Shown: in pieces, positions 27,511 through 36,577 of the stretch
Position numbering within the stretch: position 1 is the stretch's first letter
Layout of the letters: each line of letters starts with the position of its first letter
Source of the DNA: Pseudaminobacter salicylatoxidans
Lineage (GTDB): Bacteria; Pseudomonadota; Alphaproteobacteria; Rhizobiales; Rhizobiaceae
Reading direction: 5' to 3'
Assembly (NCBI RefSeq): GCF_003148475.1
Contig: NZ_QGGG01000009.1
Coordinates: 1-64,000 of the forward strand
Length of the DNA: 64,000 nucleotides
The notes under the pieces: generated by a model
Seen by the model: the letters and a program-made list of their open reading frames with translations, nothing else
Database searches by the model: none
What the model was told of the DNA's origin: nothing
Translations under genes and position numbers: made by a program

Positions 27511-30500
27511 TTACGCCGCATGCTTGTCGGACGCGGCACTTTCCAACATCTTCAGCAGGTCTGCCTGACGTCTTTGGAAGCGCTCAAGGGCGGCCAGCTT
27601 CACATGGCCGTAGCCGCGGATTTCTTCAGGCAGGCGGGCAAGCTCGATGGAGATCGTAAGGGTCTGTGTCGTCAATCCTCCCACCAGCCGTTCGACAAGG
27701 CCGAAATAATCGTCGATCAGACGGCGTTCCATCTTCCGCTCCTCCGTATGGCCAAACGGGTCGAAACGCGTGCCGCGCAGCCCCTTCAGCTTCGTCAGCA
27801 GCCAGAAGGCTGGCTCGACCCAGCGGCCGAGCGCGATCTTGGCGGGATGGCCGGTGCGCGGGTCGATGCGGGTCAGCATGGGCGGGGCGAGATTGTACTT
27901 CACCTTGTAGCCGCCCTCGAACTGTTCGGCGAGCCGACGGCGAATGGCGGGATCGAGATGGAGCCGGGCCACCTCGTATTCGTCCTTGTAGGCCATGAGC
28001 TTGAATGCCGCCTTGGCGACCTCCGTGGCAAAAACTTCCTGCCCCGGCGAAATGCGCGCCTCGGCCTGCCGCGCCTTCTCCACCAATACGCGGTAGCGCG
28101 CCGCATAGGCCGCGTCCTGATATGCGGTCAGGAATTGCGAGCGATGCGCGACGATCTCGTCGAACGTCTTTTCCTCTTTCGTCGCCTCGATCAGTCCAGC
28201 CTGCCTGCTCACGGCTTGGGGATCGACGGCCGAAAGGCGGCCCCAGGCAAAGGCCGCGCGGTTCATGGCGACGCCCGCTCCGTTCAGGTCGATGGCCTTT
28301 TCGATTGCCGCGCGACGTATGGGGACAAGACCTTTCTGCCAGGCATGCCCGAGCAGGAACATATTGGCCGCAATGCTGTCGCCGAAAAGCGCGGTGGCGA
28401 GCTTCATGGCCGGTAGCGTGGTAACGGCACCGTCCGCCCCCGCATTGTGCAGCCGCCGCAGCGTCGCGCTCTCGCGAAAATCGATGGTGGTGTCCTTCAC
28501 GAAGGAAGCGGTCGGCGCGAAATGGTCGTCGACCACCGCGCTGGTGCGGCCCTTTGCGAAGGTGGCGATCGCCGATTGCGAGGCCGCGACCACCAGGTCG
28601 AAGCCGAGAACGAGATCGGCTTCGCCGGGGCCGATGCGCGCCGCATTGATGTGGTTCGGCGCCCGCGCGAGGCGAATATGCGAAACCACCGCCCCGTTCT
28701 TCTGGGCAAGACCCGTCTGGTCGAGCGTGACCAGCGACAGGCCGTCGAGATGCGCGGCCTGTGACAGCACCGCGCTGACCGTGACGACGCCGGTGCCGCC
28801 GATGCCGGTGAGCAGCATGCTGTAGGGACGCTCGCCAAGCTCCGGCAGCGTCGGCTCGTCGAGACCGGCATCCGCGCCGGCTGCCGCCCGGGCTTTCGGC
28901 TTGCGCAAGGCGCCGCCCTCGATGGTCAGGAAGCTTGGGCAAAAGCCCTTGGTGCAGGAAAGATCGGTGTTGCAGCTCGACTGGTTGATGGCGCGCTTGC
29001 GGCCGAATTCGGTCTCGCGCGGCTCGACCGAGATGCAGTTGGACACGGCCGAGCAATCGCCGCAGCCTTCGCAGACCAGCTCGTTGATGAAAGCGCGTTT
29101 CGGCGAGACCGGGTAGCTTCCGCGCTTGCGGCGACGGCGCTTTTCGGCGGCGCAAACCTGATCGTAGATCAGGACGCTGACACCCTCGACCTCGCGTAGC
29201 TCGCGCTGGACGGCGTCGAGCTCGTCGCGATGATGGAGTTGTACCTCGCGTGGAAGCTGCCCTGCCAGAAGCTCCGGGCGCTCCGACACGACCACGACGC
29301 GTCGCGCGCCTTCGGCCAGCACCTGCCCCACGATGAGCGGCACCGACAATTCGCCATCGTGACGCTGGCCACCGGTCATGGCGACGGCGTCGTTGAAGAG
29401 GATCTTGTAGGTGGCATTGACCTTGGCGGCGATTGCCGCGCGGATGGCGAGCACACCCGAATGGAAATAGGTGCCGTCGCCCATATTGACGAAGATGTGC
29501 TTCTCGTCGGTGAAGGGCGAAAGCCCGATCCACGATCCGCCCTCGCCGCCCATCTGGGTGAAGGTCGCAGTGTCGCGCTCCATGCCCACCACCATCATGT
29601 GGCAGCCGATGCCGGTGGAAGCGCGGCTGCCCTTGGGCAGCACGGTGGAGGTCGAGTGCGGGCAGCCCGAGCAGAAATAGGGCTCGCGCGTCAGGAGGCC
29701 GGGCTCAGAGGGAACCGGCGCGGCGAGCTTTGAAATGTGTTCTGCTCTCGCGGCGAGGTCCGGCGTCCTCTCGCCCAGCCAGGCCAGGATGGCGCGCGCC
29801 ATGGCAAGTGGGCCGGTCTCGCCGAGCGAAGACAGGAGCGGCGCGCCGCGCGTGTCGGTCTTGCCGCTCACCAGCGGGCGATGGTCGGCCGGCATGTTGA
29901 AGAGATGCGACTTGATCTGCTCCTCGATGACCGGTCGCTTTTCCTCCACAACCAGAAGCTCTTCCAGCCCTTCGGCGAAGTCGCGCAGGCCTTCCGGCTC
30001 CAGCGGCCACACCATGCCGACCTTGTAGAGTTTTATGCCGAGCTTTTTCGCGCGCGCCTCATCAATGCCGAGCAGGGATAGCGCGCCCATCAGGTCGAGC
30101 CACGACTTGCCGGTGGAGACGATGCCGAGGCGGGCGGAGGGCGCGGCCCACACTTCGCGGTCGAGACGGTTGGCGCGGGCGAAGGCCAGAACGGCCTGCA
30201 TCTTCACTTCCAGCCGCCGCTCCATTGCATGAGAAATATCCGGCCAGCGCATGGACAGGCCATCGGCCGGCAGGGTGAGATCGGGCGTCACGATGGTCAG
30301 CCGCTCGGGATCGAGATCGACCGTGGCCGAGCATTCGACGATTTCGGTCTGGCACTTGAAGCCTGTCCATGCACCGGAATAGCGGCTGAGCGCCCAGCCG
30401 AGCAGGCCGTAGTCGATATATTCGCCCACACCGGCAGGCGACAAAAGCGGTACCATGGCCGAGATCAGATTGTGCTCGCTCTGGTGCGGCAGGGTGGACG

Positions 30501-30999
30501 ACACTGCGCCGTGATCGTCGCCCACCAGCAGCAGTACGCCGCCATGCCTGCCGGTGCCCACCGCATTGGCGTGGCGGATGACATCCATGCTGCGGTCAAC
30601 GCCCGGCCCCTTGCCGTACCACATGGAAAATACGCCGTCGTAGCGCGAACCGGGAAACATGCCGGCCTGCTGCGTGCCCCACACCGCGGTCGCGGCCATG
30701 TCTTCGTTAAGGCCCGGCTGGAAGACGATATGGCTGGCCTTCAGGTATTTTCTGGCACGCTCCGCCTCGCGGTCGAACCCGGCCAGCGGCGAACCGCGAT
30801 AGCCGGACACATAACCCGCCGTATTGAGCCCGGCGGCAAGGTCGCGCTGGCGCTGCACCATCATCAGCCGCACCAGCGCCTGCGTGCCCGACACCAGGAT
30901 ACGCCCGCGTTCCAGGGCGTAGCGCTCGTCCAGCGCCGAGGGCATCGTGACGGGCAGCGCGGGTGTGCCCTTCGTCTCCCGGAGTTGTGCTGCGGTCAT
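27511..30999 (-). CDS. fused indolepyruvate-ferredoxin oxidoreductase-type 2-oxoacid oxidoreductase
   Basis: An 1162-residue fused enzyme. The N-terminal alpha-type part has GYVSGYRGSPLAGFDREAER, PGLNEDMAATAVWGTQQ and GKGPGVDRSMDVIRHANAVG. The thiamine-diphosphate part has CSGCPHSTST, GIGCHMMVVGMERDTATFTQ and the NMGDGTYFHSG metal loop. An iron-sulfur cysteine cluster region (CEGCGDCSAVSNC, CTKGFCPSF) is followed by a gamma-type domain (GIGGTGVVTVSAVLSQAAHL) and a long C-terminal DUF6537-like part. It oxidatively decarboxylates aryl-pyruvates such as indolepyruvate to acyl-CoA. The ATG at 30999 follows GAGGGGG; a longer open frame upstream is unlike the family. It is divergent from a FadR-type regulator. 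Confidence 0.9.
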   Translation of the reverse strand: MTAAQLRETKGTPALPVTMPSALDERYALERGRILVSGTQALVRLMMVQRQRDLAAGLNTAGYVSGYRGSPLAGFDREAERARKYLKASHIVFQPGLNEDMAATAVWGTQQAGMFPGSRYDGVFSMWYGKGPGVDRSMDVIRHANAVGTGRHGGVLLLVGDDHGAVSSTLPHQSEHNLISAMVPLLSPAGVGEYIDYGLLGWALSRYSGAWTGFKCQTEIVECSATVDLDPERLTIVTPDLTLPADGLSMRWPDISHAMERRLEVKMQAVLAFARANRLDREVWAAPSARLGIVSTGKSWLDLMGALSLLGIDEARAKKLGIKLYKVGMVWPLEPEGLRDFAEGLEELLVVEEKRPVIEEQIKSHLFNMPADHRPLVSGKTDTRGAPLLSSLGETGPLAMARAILAWLGERTPDLAARAEHISKLAAPVPSEPGLLTREPYFCSGCPHSTSTVLPKGSRASTGIGCHMMVVGMERDTATFTQMGGEGGSWIGLSPFTDEKHIFVNMGDGTYFHSGVLAIRAAIAAKVNATYKILFNDAVAMTGGQRHDGELSVPLIVGQVLAEGARRVVVVSERPELLAGQLPREVQLHHRDELDAVQRELREVEGVSVLIYDQVCAAEKRRRRKRGSYPVSPKRAFINELVCEGCGDCSAVSNCISVEPRETEFGRKRAINQSSCNTDLSCTKGFCPSFLTIEGGALRKPKARAAAGADAGLDEPTLPELGERPYSMLLTGIGGTGVVTVSAVLSQAAHLDGLSLVTLDQTGLAQKNGAVVSHIRLARAPNHINAARIGPGEADLVLGFDLVVAASQSAIATFAKGRTSAVVDDHFAPTASFVKDTTIDFRESATLRRLHNAGADGAVTTLPAMKLATALFGDSIAANMFLLGHAWQKGLVPIRRAAIEKAIDLNGAGVAMNRAAFAWGRLSAVDPQAVSRQAGLIEATKEEKTFDEIVAHRSQFLTAYQDAAYAARYRVLVEKARQAEARISPGQEVFATEVAKAAFKLMAYKDEYEVARLHLDPAIRRRLAEQFEGGYKVKYNLAPPMLTRIDPRTGHPAKIALGRWVEPAFWLLTKLKGLRGTRFDPFGHTEERKMERRLIDDYFGLVERLVGGLTTQTLTISIELARLPEEIRGYGHVKLAALERFQRRQADLLKMLESAASDKHAA

Positions 31000-31327
31000 A
31001 ATCCCCCTCATCCCTAGGGCTTTCTCAGGCCGGTATGTCGGCCCTGCGGCCGACACCATCGACATTGCCACGGCCGGAGCCCACGCCGGCCAAGCGCAGG
31101 CCCGCCGTCCCGCTGTCGACGCGTCGGTTGGGGACAAGCTGGTCGATCGGGGCAGCCATCATGTTCTGCTCTGCGCCTGCGGCGCCTCTCCTGGTGGAAT
31201 GCCCGCAGCTTATTTCGCTTGCACTATTTGTCAAACTTATATTGTTTAGATGTCAGCACTGGCTGTCGTTCATCGGGAGGGAGACGATCCGGGCAATTCA
31301 TGCGAGGATCGAGCCGACGGAGGAAGT
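31000..31327. other. divergent promoter region
   Basis: It lies between the oxidoreductase and the GntR regulator. The right half is AT-richer and contains CTATTTGTCAAACTTATATT, a plausible promoter and operator area, but no perfect palindrome was found. Confidence 0.4.
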
Positions 31328-32083
31328 ATGCCGATCGAATATGAGGACGTGGTCCGCACAGGCGTCGCCAAGCAGGTGGCGGACAAGATTCGCGTGGCTA
31401 TACTGGATGGCCGCCTGAAGATCGACGAGCGCCTGCCGACCGAAGAGGAACTGGCCAGGAGCTTCGGCATCTCGCGCCCCACGGTGCGTGAAGCGCTGAA
31501 GCGGCTGGCGGCACAAAACCTCATCCGCTCTCAACGCGGCCCGACTGGCGGCACCTTCGTCAAGCGCCCGGACCCGGAGGGGCTTTCCTCCGCCATCACA
31601 GGTGCTGCCACGCTTCTGGTCGGAGTCGGCGCCTTCGACATCGACGAGATCATCGGAGCGCGGCTGGAGACGGAGGCCATCTGCTGCCGGCTGGCCTGCG
31701 AGCGCCGTAGCGAGAACGACCTTGCGGGGATGCGCGCCGAGATCGCGCTTCAGCGCTCGGCTTCGCTGAGCGACGAGGATTTTTGCGCTTCCGACGTGCG
31801 CTTCCATCGCGCGCTGGTGACGGCCGCGGGCAACGGGCCGCTCAGCCTGATGATGTACACGGTGGTCGAGGCTTTCATGCCTATCACCAACATGATCGTG
31901 TTTCGGGTGCGCGAGCGCAACCGGGTGGCCACCTTCCACCAGCGGCTGGCCGACAGCATCGAGGCGCGCGATTCGGTCGCGGCCACGGCCGCGCTGTCCG
32001 AACTGCTGGCTTATGTCCGCGAAAGCTATGCCGGCAGCCTGAAACGGCGGGCAGAGCGGGAAGCCGCGCAGCAGCGCGGCTGA
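31328..32083 (+). CDS. GntR family regulator, FadR (FCD) subfamily
   Basis: A 251-residue regulator. The N-terminal winged helix includes ILDGRLKIDERLPTEEELAR and FGISRPTVREALKRLAAQNL. The all-helical FCD ligand domain has metal-binding His/Asp positions in ASDVRFHRALVTAAGNGP. It starts at the ATG after GGAGGAAG. FCD regulators usually bind the substrate or product of the pathway beside them. It is first in a plus-strand unit with acuI and enoyl-CoA hydratase, and divergent from the 2-oxoacid oxidoreductase, so it probably controls both. Confidence 0.9.
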   Translation: MPIEYEDVVRTGVAKQVADKIRVAILDGRLKIDERLPTEEELARSFGISRPTVREALKRLAAQNLIRSQRGPTGGTFVKRPDPEGLSSAITGAATLLVGVGAFDIDEIIGARLETEAICCRLACERRSENDLAGMRAEIALQRSASLSDEDFCASDVRFHRALVTAAGNGPLSLMMYTVVEAFMPITNMIVFRVRERNRVATFHQRLADSIEARDSVAATAALSELLAYVRESYAGSLKRRAEREAAQQRG

Positions 32084-32123
32084 CCCATCATCATCATTCA
32101 GATTCGATTTGGAGACTTCAAGA

Positions 32124-33116
32124 ATGAGTGAAACTTTCACCGCAATGATGCTGGAGGACGTTGACGGCAAGCCCAAGGCCGGCTTCCGGCAGATTTCCAG
32201 GTCCGATCTGCCCGATCATGACGTGCTGGTCGAAATCAGCCATTCGAGCCTCAACTACAAGGATGGCCTGGCGGTTTCCGGCAAGGGCCGCATCGCGCGC
32301 CGCCTGCCCATGGTGGCCGGCATCGATCTGGCGGGCACGGTGGTGGAATCGCGCTCGGCCGCCTGGAAGCCCGGCGACAAGGTGATCGTCAATGGCTGGG
32401 GGCTGTCGGAGACGGAATGGGGCGGCTATGCCCGCTTCCAGCGGTTGAAGCCGGAATGGCTGACGCGCCTGCCCGACGCCTTCTCCATGGAACAGGCAAT
32501 GGCCATCGGCACGGCCGGCTATACCGCAGCACTGTGCGTGAACGCGCTGGAAGACTGGGGCACCATCCAGCCGGGCAAGGGCGAGGTGCTGGTGACGGGT
32601 GCTGCCGGTGGCGTCGGCTCTACCGCCGTCAGCCTGCTTTCGGCGAAGGGCTATACGGTGGTGGCCTCGACGGGGCGCGCCGAAACGCATGACTATCTGC
32701 GCGGACTTGGCGCTTCTTCCTTCCTCGACCGTGCCGAACTGGCCGGCGATGTGCGCCCCTTGCAAAAGGAGCGTTGGAGCGGCGCGGTGGATTCGGTCGG
32801 CTCGACCACACTCGCCAATGTGCTGGCGCAAACCGTCTATGGCGGTGCGGTGGCGGCCTGTGGTCTTGCCGGTGGCGCCGACCTGCCCGGCACGGTGATG
32901 CCGCACATCCTGCGCAGTGTGGCGCTGATCGGCGTCGATTCCGTTCATGCCCCGCAGGCCAGGCGCGATCGCGCCTGGCAGACGCTGGCCGACCATCTCG
33001 ACCGCGAGAAGCTCGCAGCCATGACCGAGGTGCACAAGATGAGCGAACTGCCGGATCTTGCCGGCAAGATCCTCGCCGGCGCTGTGCGCGGCCGCATCGT
33101 CATCGAAATCGCATAG
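32124..33116 (+). CDS. acuI: AcuI/YhdH-type NADPH oxidoreductase (acrylyl-CoA reductase family)
   Basis: A 330-residue zinc-free medium-chain reductase, MSETFTAMMLEDVDGKPKAG, with the family signature YKDGLAVSGKGRI and the nucleotide loop VLVTGAAGGVGSTAVSLLSA. The YhdH/AcuI group reduces acryloyl-CoA or similar enoyl-CoAs with NADPH. It starts 41 bases after the GntR gene and is followed after 15 bases by enoyl-CoA hydratase, so the three are likely one operon. The role may be reduction of an unsaturated CoA or aldehyde intermediate. Confidence 0.85.
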   Translation: MSETFTAMMLEDVDGKPKAGFRQISRSDLPDHDVLVEISHSSLNYKDGLAVSGKGRIARRLPMVAGIDLAGTVVESRSAAWKPGDKVIVNGWGLSETEWGGYARFQRLKPEWLTRLPDAFSMEQAMAIGTAGYTAALCVNALEDWGTIQPGKGEVLVTGAAGGVGSTAVSLLSAKGYTVVASTGRAETHDYLRGLGASSFLDRAELAGDVRPLQKERWSGAVDSVGSTTLANVLAQTVYGGAVAACGLAGGADLPGTVMPHILRSVALIGVDSVHAPQARRDRAWQTLADHLDREKLAAMTEVHKMSELPDLAGKILAGAVRGRIVIEIA

Positions 33117-33131
33117 GACGGAAACAGTATC

Positions 33132-33938
33132 ATGAGCGACACCGTACTTTGGGAAAAAGACGCGCAGGATGCCTTCGTCACCCTGACGCTGAATCGTCCC
33201 GACAAGATGAACGCCATGAACCAGGAGCTTGGCGACGCGCTGGAGGATGCGATCGGGCGCGCGGTGAAGGATCCTGAAATCCGCGCCGTGATCATCACCG
33301 GCGCGGGCCGGGCGTTCACCGCCGGCTTCGACCTCGGCGGCGAAGACTTCGAGATGGATGCCGAGGCCTGGCGTGAGGACATTGGCGCCAATATGCGCCG
33401 CATGCAGATGATCCGCGAAGCGCCGATCCCGATCATCGCGGCCGTCAACGGCTATGCGCTGGCTGGCGGGCTGGAACTGATGATGTGCTGCGACATGACC
33501 ATCGCGGCCGAGGACGCGATGCTGGGCGAGCCGGAGGTGCGCCACGTGTCGGCCCCGCCGACGCTGATGCTGCCCTGGACCGTGCCGATGATCCATGCGC
33601 GCCACCTCATGTATACCGGCGACCTGATCGACGGGCGTGAGGCCGAACGCATCCATCTGGTCAACAAGGCGGTGCCGCGAGACCAGTTGAAGGCGGAGGC
33701 TGAAAAGCTTGCCCGCAAATGCGCGCGCATGCCCGGTGCGGCGATCAAATTCGCCAAGGCCGCCCTCAACCATCAGCAGCAGACCGCCGGACTGGACAGC
33801 TCGTGGACCTATAACCGCGAGACGACCGCGATCCTGCATGCGTCGGAGGAAGGGCGCTACTGGATGCGGCTCCTGAAGGAGCATTCACTGAAGGATTTTC
33901 TGGCGATCCGCGAAAAGCCGTTCCGCGATCTCGACTGA
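33132..33938 (+). CDS. enoyl-CoA hydratase/isomerase family protein
   Basis: A 268-residue crotonase-fold enzyme. It has the oxyanion-hole segments ITGAGRAFTAGFDLGGEDFE (first) and AAVNGYALAGGLELMMCCDM (second), and GEPEVRHVSAPPTLMLPWTV around the active site. The usual glutamate pair is only partly recognisable, so hydratase, hydratase-aldolase or isomerase activity are all possible. It is co-directional with acuI and converges at 12 bases on the CoA-ligase gene. A joint role with the ligase in side-chain shortening of an aryl-propenoate is possible. Confidence 0.85.
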   Translation: MSDTVLWEKDAQDAFVTLTLNRPDKMNAMNQELGDALEDAIGRAVKDPEIRAVIITGAGRAFTAGFDLGGEDFEMDAEAWREDIGANMRRMQMIREAPIPIIAAVNGYALAGGLELMMCCDMTIAAEDAMLGEPEVRHVSAPPTLMLPWTVPMIHARHLMYTGDLIDGREAERIHLVNKAVPRDQLKAEAEKLARKCARMPGAAIKFAKAALNHQQQTAGLDSSWTYNRETTAILHASEEGRYWMRLLKEHSLKDFLAIREKPFRDLD

Positions 33939-33950
33939 GCAGAAATCAGG

Positions 33951-35660
33951 TCAGGCGCTTGATGGCGCCTGGCCGCTTCCCGCCTGCAGTGCCTCGAAAA
34001 TCTCCGCATGGTTGCGCAGATAGCGCGATTGCACGATCTGGCCCTTGTCGGAGAGTTCGCCTCGGGTGCGATCGGCCGGGGCGTCGGCCAGCGCAAAGCG
34101 CGCGACGGCGGTGGAACTGCCGCCGTTTTGCCTGTTCCAGCGATCGATTCGGGCGGCAAGCACCGCCGCCAGATTTGGCTCGGCCCTTCCGGCGACCGAG
34201 GGAAAGGCCAGCGCCACGAGCCGCTCCCGGTTCTCTCCGGAAATCACGATGTCGTCGAGAAGCGGCGCGCAATGCGCCAGCAGCCCTGCGCGCAGCGGGC
34301 CGGTGCGGACCTTGACGCCGCTCGACAGCTTGAAATCCTCGGCAAGACGGCCGTCGAAGGCGAATATGCTCACACCGTCCGAGCGCGTACGCAGCAAGGC
34401 CGCGTCCCCGGTGCAGTAGAAACCTTGTTCGTCGAGCGGCAGGTCGACGCGTTCTCCATCGATGAGATAGCAAGGTGCAACATTGGGACCGGCGACACGC
34501 AGTTCGCTGCGGCCATCGACATCCACCAGGGCGATACGGTGACCGGGCAGGGGGTGCCCCAATTCGCCGGGTTGCTCGAGCGGCGCGGGCGAGAGGCAGA
34601 TCGTGGATGCCGCTTCCGTCGCCCCATAGCCTGAGAGAATGCGGAAATCGCCATGGGCGTCGCGAAACGCCGCAAGCCGGCGCCACAGTTCGGCGTCTAT
34701 ACCCGCACCGGCGAAGAAGATCGCGCGCAGCGTTCGCGTGAAGGCGTTCGCGGCGGCCGCGTCATTCTCCAGACGGTCGAGCAGCAGGCGCAGTCCCAGC
34801 GGAACGGCGATGTGCATGGTGGGGGAAACCTCCCCGATCAGCCGCACCGTCGCGTCCATGGTCGCGGCGCTCGGGGTTGCATCGACATGCAGCGTGCCGC
34901 CGTTCCAGATCATCTTGAAGATGTTGTCCAGGCCGCCGAAAACGTGATGCCAGGGCAACCAGTCGACCAGCACGGGTGGTTGAACGGTCAGGAACGGCCA
35001 CATGGTCGCGATCGCTGTCTGGTTGGAGGAGATCATGCCGCGCGTGATCGGCACGCCCTTCGGCGCCCCGGTGCTGCCGGAGGTGAAGAAGATTGCCGCC
35101 CAATCATCGGGCGATGCGTCGAGTTCTTCGGCATTGCCACCGGCTGTGCAATCCAATGCCGCCGTGAGACCGGCAACGGAAACGGCACCCATGCCGGCAA
35201 TGGCCGGATGATTGTCGGGCGCGACGATCAGCCTGGGATTAGCGGCGCGCAAAAACGGCCGCGTCGCGTCATCATGCACGCCGGCGCGAAAGGGGAACGG
35301 GGGCAGGGCGGTATGAACGAAGCCGCCGGCAAGGCAGGCAAGCTTGAGCACCAGCGCATCGATGCCGGCCGGCGCGAGCATGGCCACGCAATCTCCCTTG
35401 CGCAAGCCATGGCGCGAAACCAGCCGCTTGCGAAGCGCATGGGCGCGCGCAAGCGCCTGACCGTAGGAAATGGAGCGTCTTTCGTCGTCCGCAGGTTCGG
35501 ACAGCAGCACCCGGTCCGGTTGCCTGTGCGCCCAATGGCTCAGGCGCTGAAAAATGTCGGGGCGGTCGTGGGGAAGCGCAAGTGCGTTGCGATAGACGAT
35601 GCGGCCAGCGCCAGCCCGCTCTTCCGGCATTGCCGGCATGTCGGCGAACAATCCAGTCAC
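33951..35660 (-). CDS. AMP-dependent acyl-CoA synthetase, feruloyl-CoA-synthetase-like
   Basis: A 569-residue ANL-superfamily ligase. It has the phosphate loop IFFTSGSTGAPKGVPITRGM and the aromatic-acid pocket segment VDWLPWHHVFGGLDNIFKMI. Motif SGYGATEAASTICLSPAPLE, the hinge FAFDGRLAEDFKLSSGVKV and the C-terminal ELSDKGQIVQSRYL complete it. The WLPWHHVFGG pattern is that of feruloyl-CoA synthases, which activate hydroxycinnamates with ATP and CoA. The catalytic lysine of the last motif is present (DKG). It overlaps the GntR gene upstream by 4 bases. Confidence 0.85.
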   Translation of the reverse strand: MTGLFADMPAMPEERAGAGRIVYRNALALPHDRPDIFQRLSHWAHRQPDRVLLSEPADDERRSISYGQALARAHALRKRLVSRHGLRKGDCVAMLAPAGIDALVLKLACLAGGFVHTALPPFPFRAGVHDDATRPFLRAANPRLIVAPDNHPAIAGMGAVSVAGLTAALDCTAGGNAEELDASPDDWAAIFFTSGSTGAPKGVPITRGMISSNQTAIATMWPFLTVQPPVLVDWLPWHHVFGGLDNIFKMIWNGGTLHVDATPSAATMDATVRLIGEVSPTMHIAVPLGLRLLLDRLENDAAAANAFTRTLRAIFFAGAGIDAELWRRLAAFRDAHGDFRILSGYGATEAASTICLSPAPLEQPGELGHPLPGHRIALVDVDGRSELRVAGPNVAPCYLIDGERVDLPLDEQGFYCTGDAALLRTRSDGVSIFAFDGRLAEDFKLSSGVKVRTGPLRAGLLAHCAPLLDDIVISGENRERLVALAFPSVAGRAEPNLAAVLAARIDRWNRQNGGSSTAVARFALADAPADRTRGELSDKGQIVQSRYLRNHAEIFEALQAGSGQAPSSA

Positions 35661-36418
35661 AGGCTGCCCTGCTTCTGCGGGGCTTCGCCCTGCCGCGCCG
35701 CCAGGGCCTTTTCATAGACGCTCGACTGGTAGGCGATGAGCTCCTCGAAAGCGGCGATCGCCGCCGCGCCGTCGCGGGCGCGCAGCGCGTCCAGAATGTC
35801 GGAATGCAGCGCCACGACACGGCCGCGCTCGCGAAAGCGGAAGGAGATCATGTTGGTGGCAGGTATCAGCGAATCATTCACCACCAGCATGATGAAGCGC
35901 AGCTCATTGTTGCCGGTCGCCTGCGCGATGGCGTGGTGGAAGGCGACATCGAGGCGGCAGAATTCCTCGTCCGATATGTCGCTGCGTTCAAAGGCTTCCA
36001 GGGTCGATTCAATGGTGGCGAGGTCTTCCTCGGCAGCGCGCTCGGCGGCAAGCTGCACGCAGGTGCGCCCCAGCAGCAGCCGCGCCTCGACGATTTCGCT
36101 GAGCCCGAAAACGCCGAGCCCCACGAACCACGTCGTCATCTCCTGCAGCATCTGGCTTGCCGCCGTCAGCGACGGGGCGTTGACGAAGACGCCGCCATTG
36201 GGGCCGCGCTTGGAGCGCACCAGCTTCTTGGCCGCAAGGATCTTCAAGGCTTCACGCACCGTCGGCTGCGAAACGCCGAATCGCTTCGCCATTTCGGCTT
36301 CCGAAGGCAGTCGCTCCGCCACGCTCAGTTCGCCCTGCACGATTTCCTGCTGCAGCGTCGTTGCGATCTGGTGCGCCAGGCTCTTTGTCGCCCGAATTTC
36401 AGGTCTGGCCTCCTCCAC
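35657..36418 (-). CDS. GntR family regulator, FadR (FCD) subfamily
   Basis: A 253-residue FadR-type regulator. The winged helix has LSVAERLPSEAEMAKRFGVS and QPTVREALKILAAKKLVRSK. The FCD domain has CRLDVAFHHAIAQATGNNEL with the conserved D...H metal site. It is similar in layout to the regulator at 31328 but clearly diverged. It is the first gene of the unit with the CoA ligase and divergent from the solute-binding protein of the importer, so it likely controls both. A palindrome at 36457-36472 lies 38 bases upstream of its start. Confidence 0.9.
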   Translation of the reverse strand: MEEARPEIRATKSLAHQIATTLQQEIVQGELSVAERLPSEAEMAKRFGVSQPTVREALKILAAKKLVRSKRGPNGGVFVNAPSLTAASQMLQEMTTWFVGLGVFGLSEIVEARLLLGRTCVQLAAERAAEEDLATIESTLEAFERSDISDEEFCRLDVAFHHAIAQATGNNELRFIMLVVNDSLIPATNMISFRFRERGRVVALHSDILDALRARDGAAAIAAFEELIAYQSSVYEKALAARQGEAPQKQGSL

Positions 36419-36456
36419 GCTTTCCTCCTCGGGTTTTCAATTCTTATTTAAATATT

Positions 36457-36472
36457 ACAATGTCGAAATTGT
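36457..36472. promoter_or_regulatory. operator candidate for the FadR-type regulator
   Basis: ACAAT, six bases, ATTGT in an AT-rich stretch of the divergent promoter between the regulator (start 36418) and the importer (start 36578). FadR-subfamily operators are short palindromes of this size. Confidence 0.5.
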
Positions 36473-36577
36473 TGACCGCCATGATAAAAGATGCAAGCGT
36501 TCTCGTAAGGGAGGGCTGCGCCTGCTTCCGGCAGCCTAACAACAAGAAATCGCAGTGGGAACATGGGAGACTGTTCG

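Noticed and set aside
32118-33884. 588-codon minus-strand frame opposite acuI and enoyl-CoA hydratase
   Set aside because: His/Gln/Arg-rich shadow translation; both plus-strand genes are complete and strongly recognisable.
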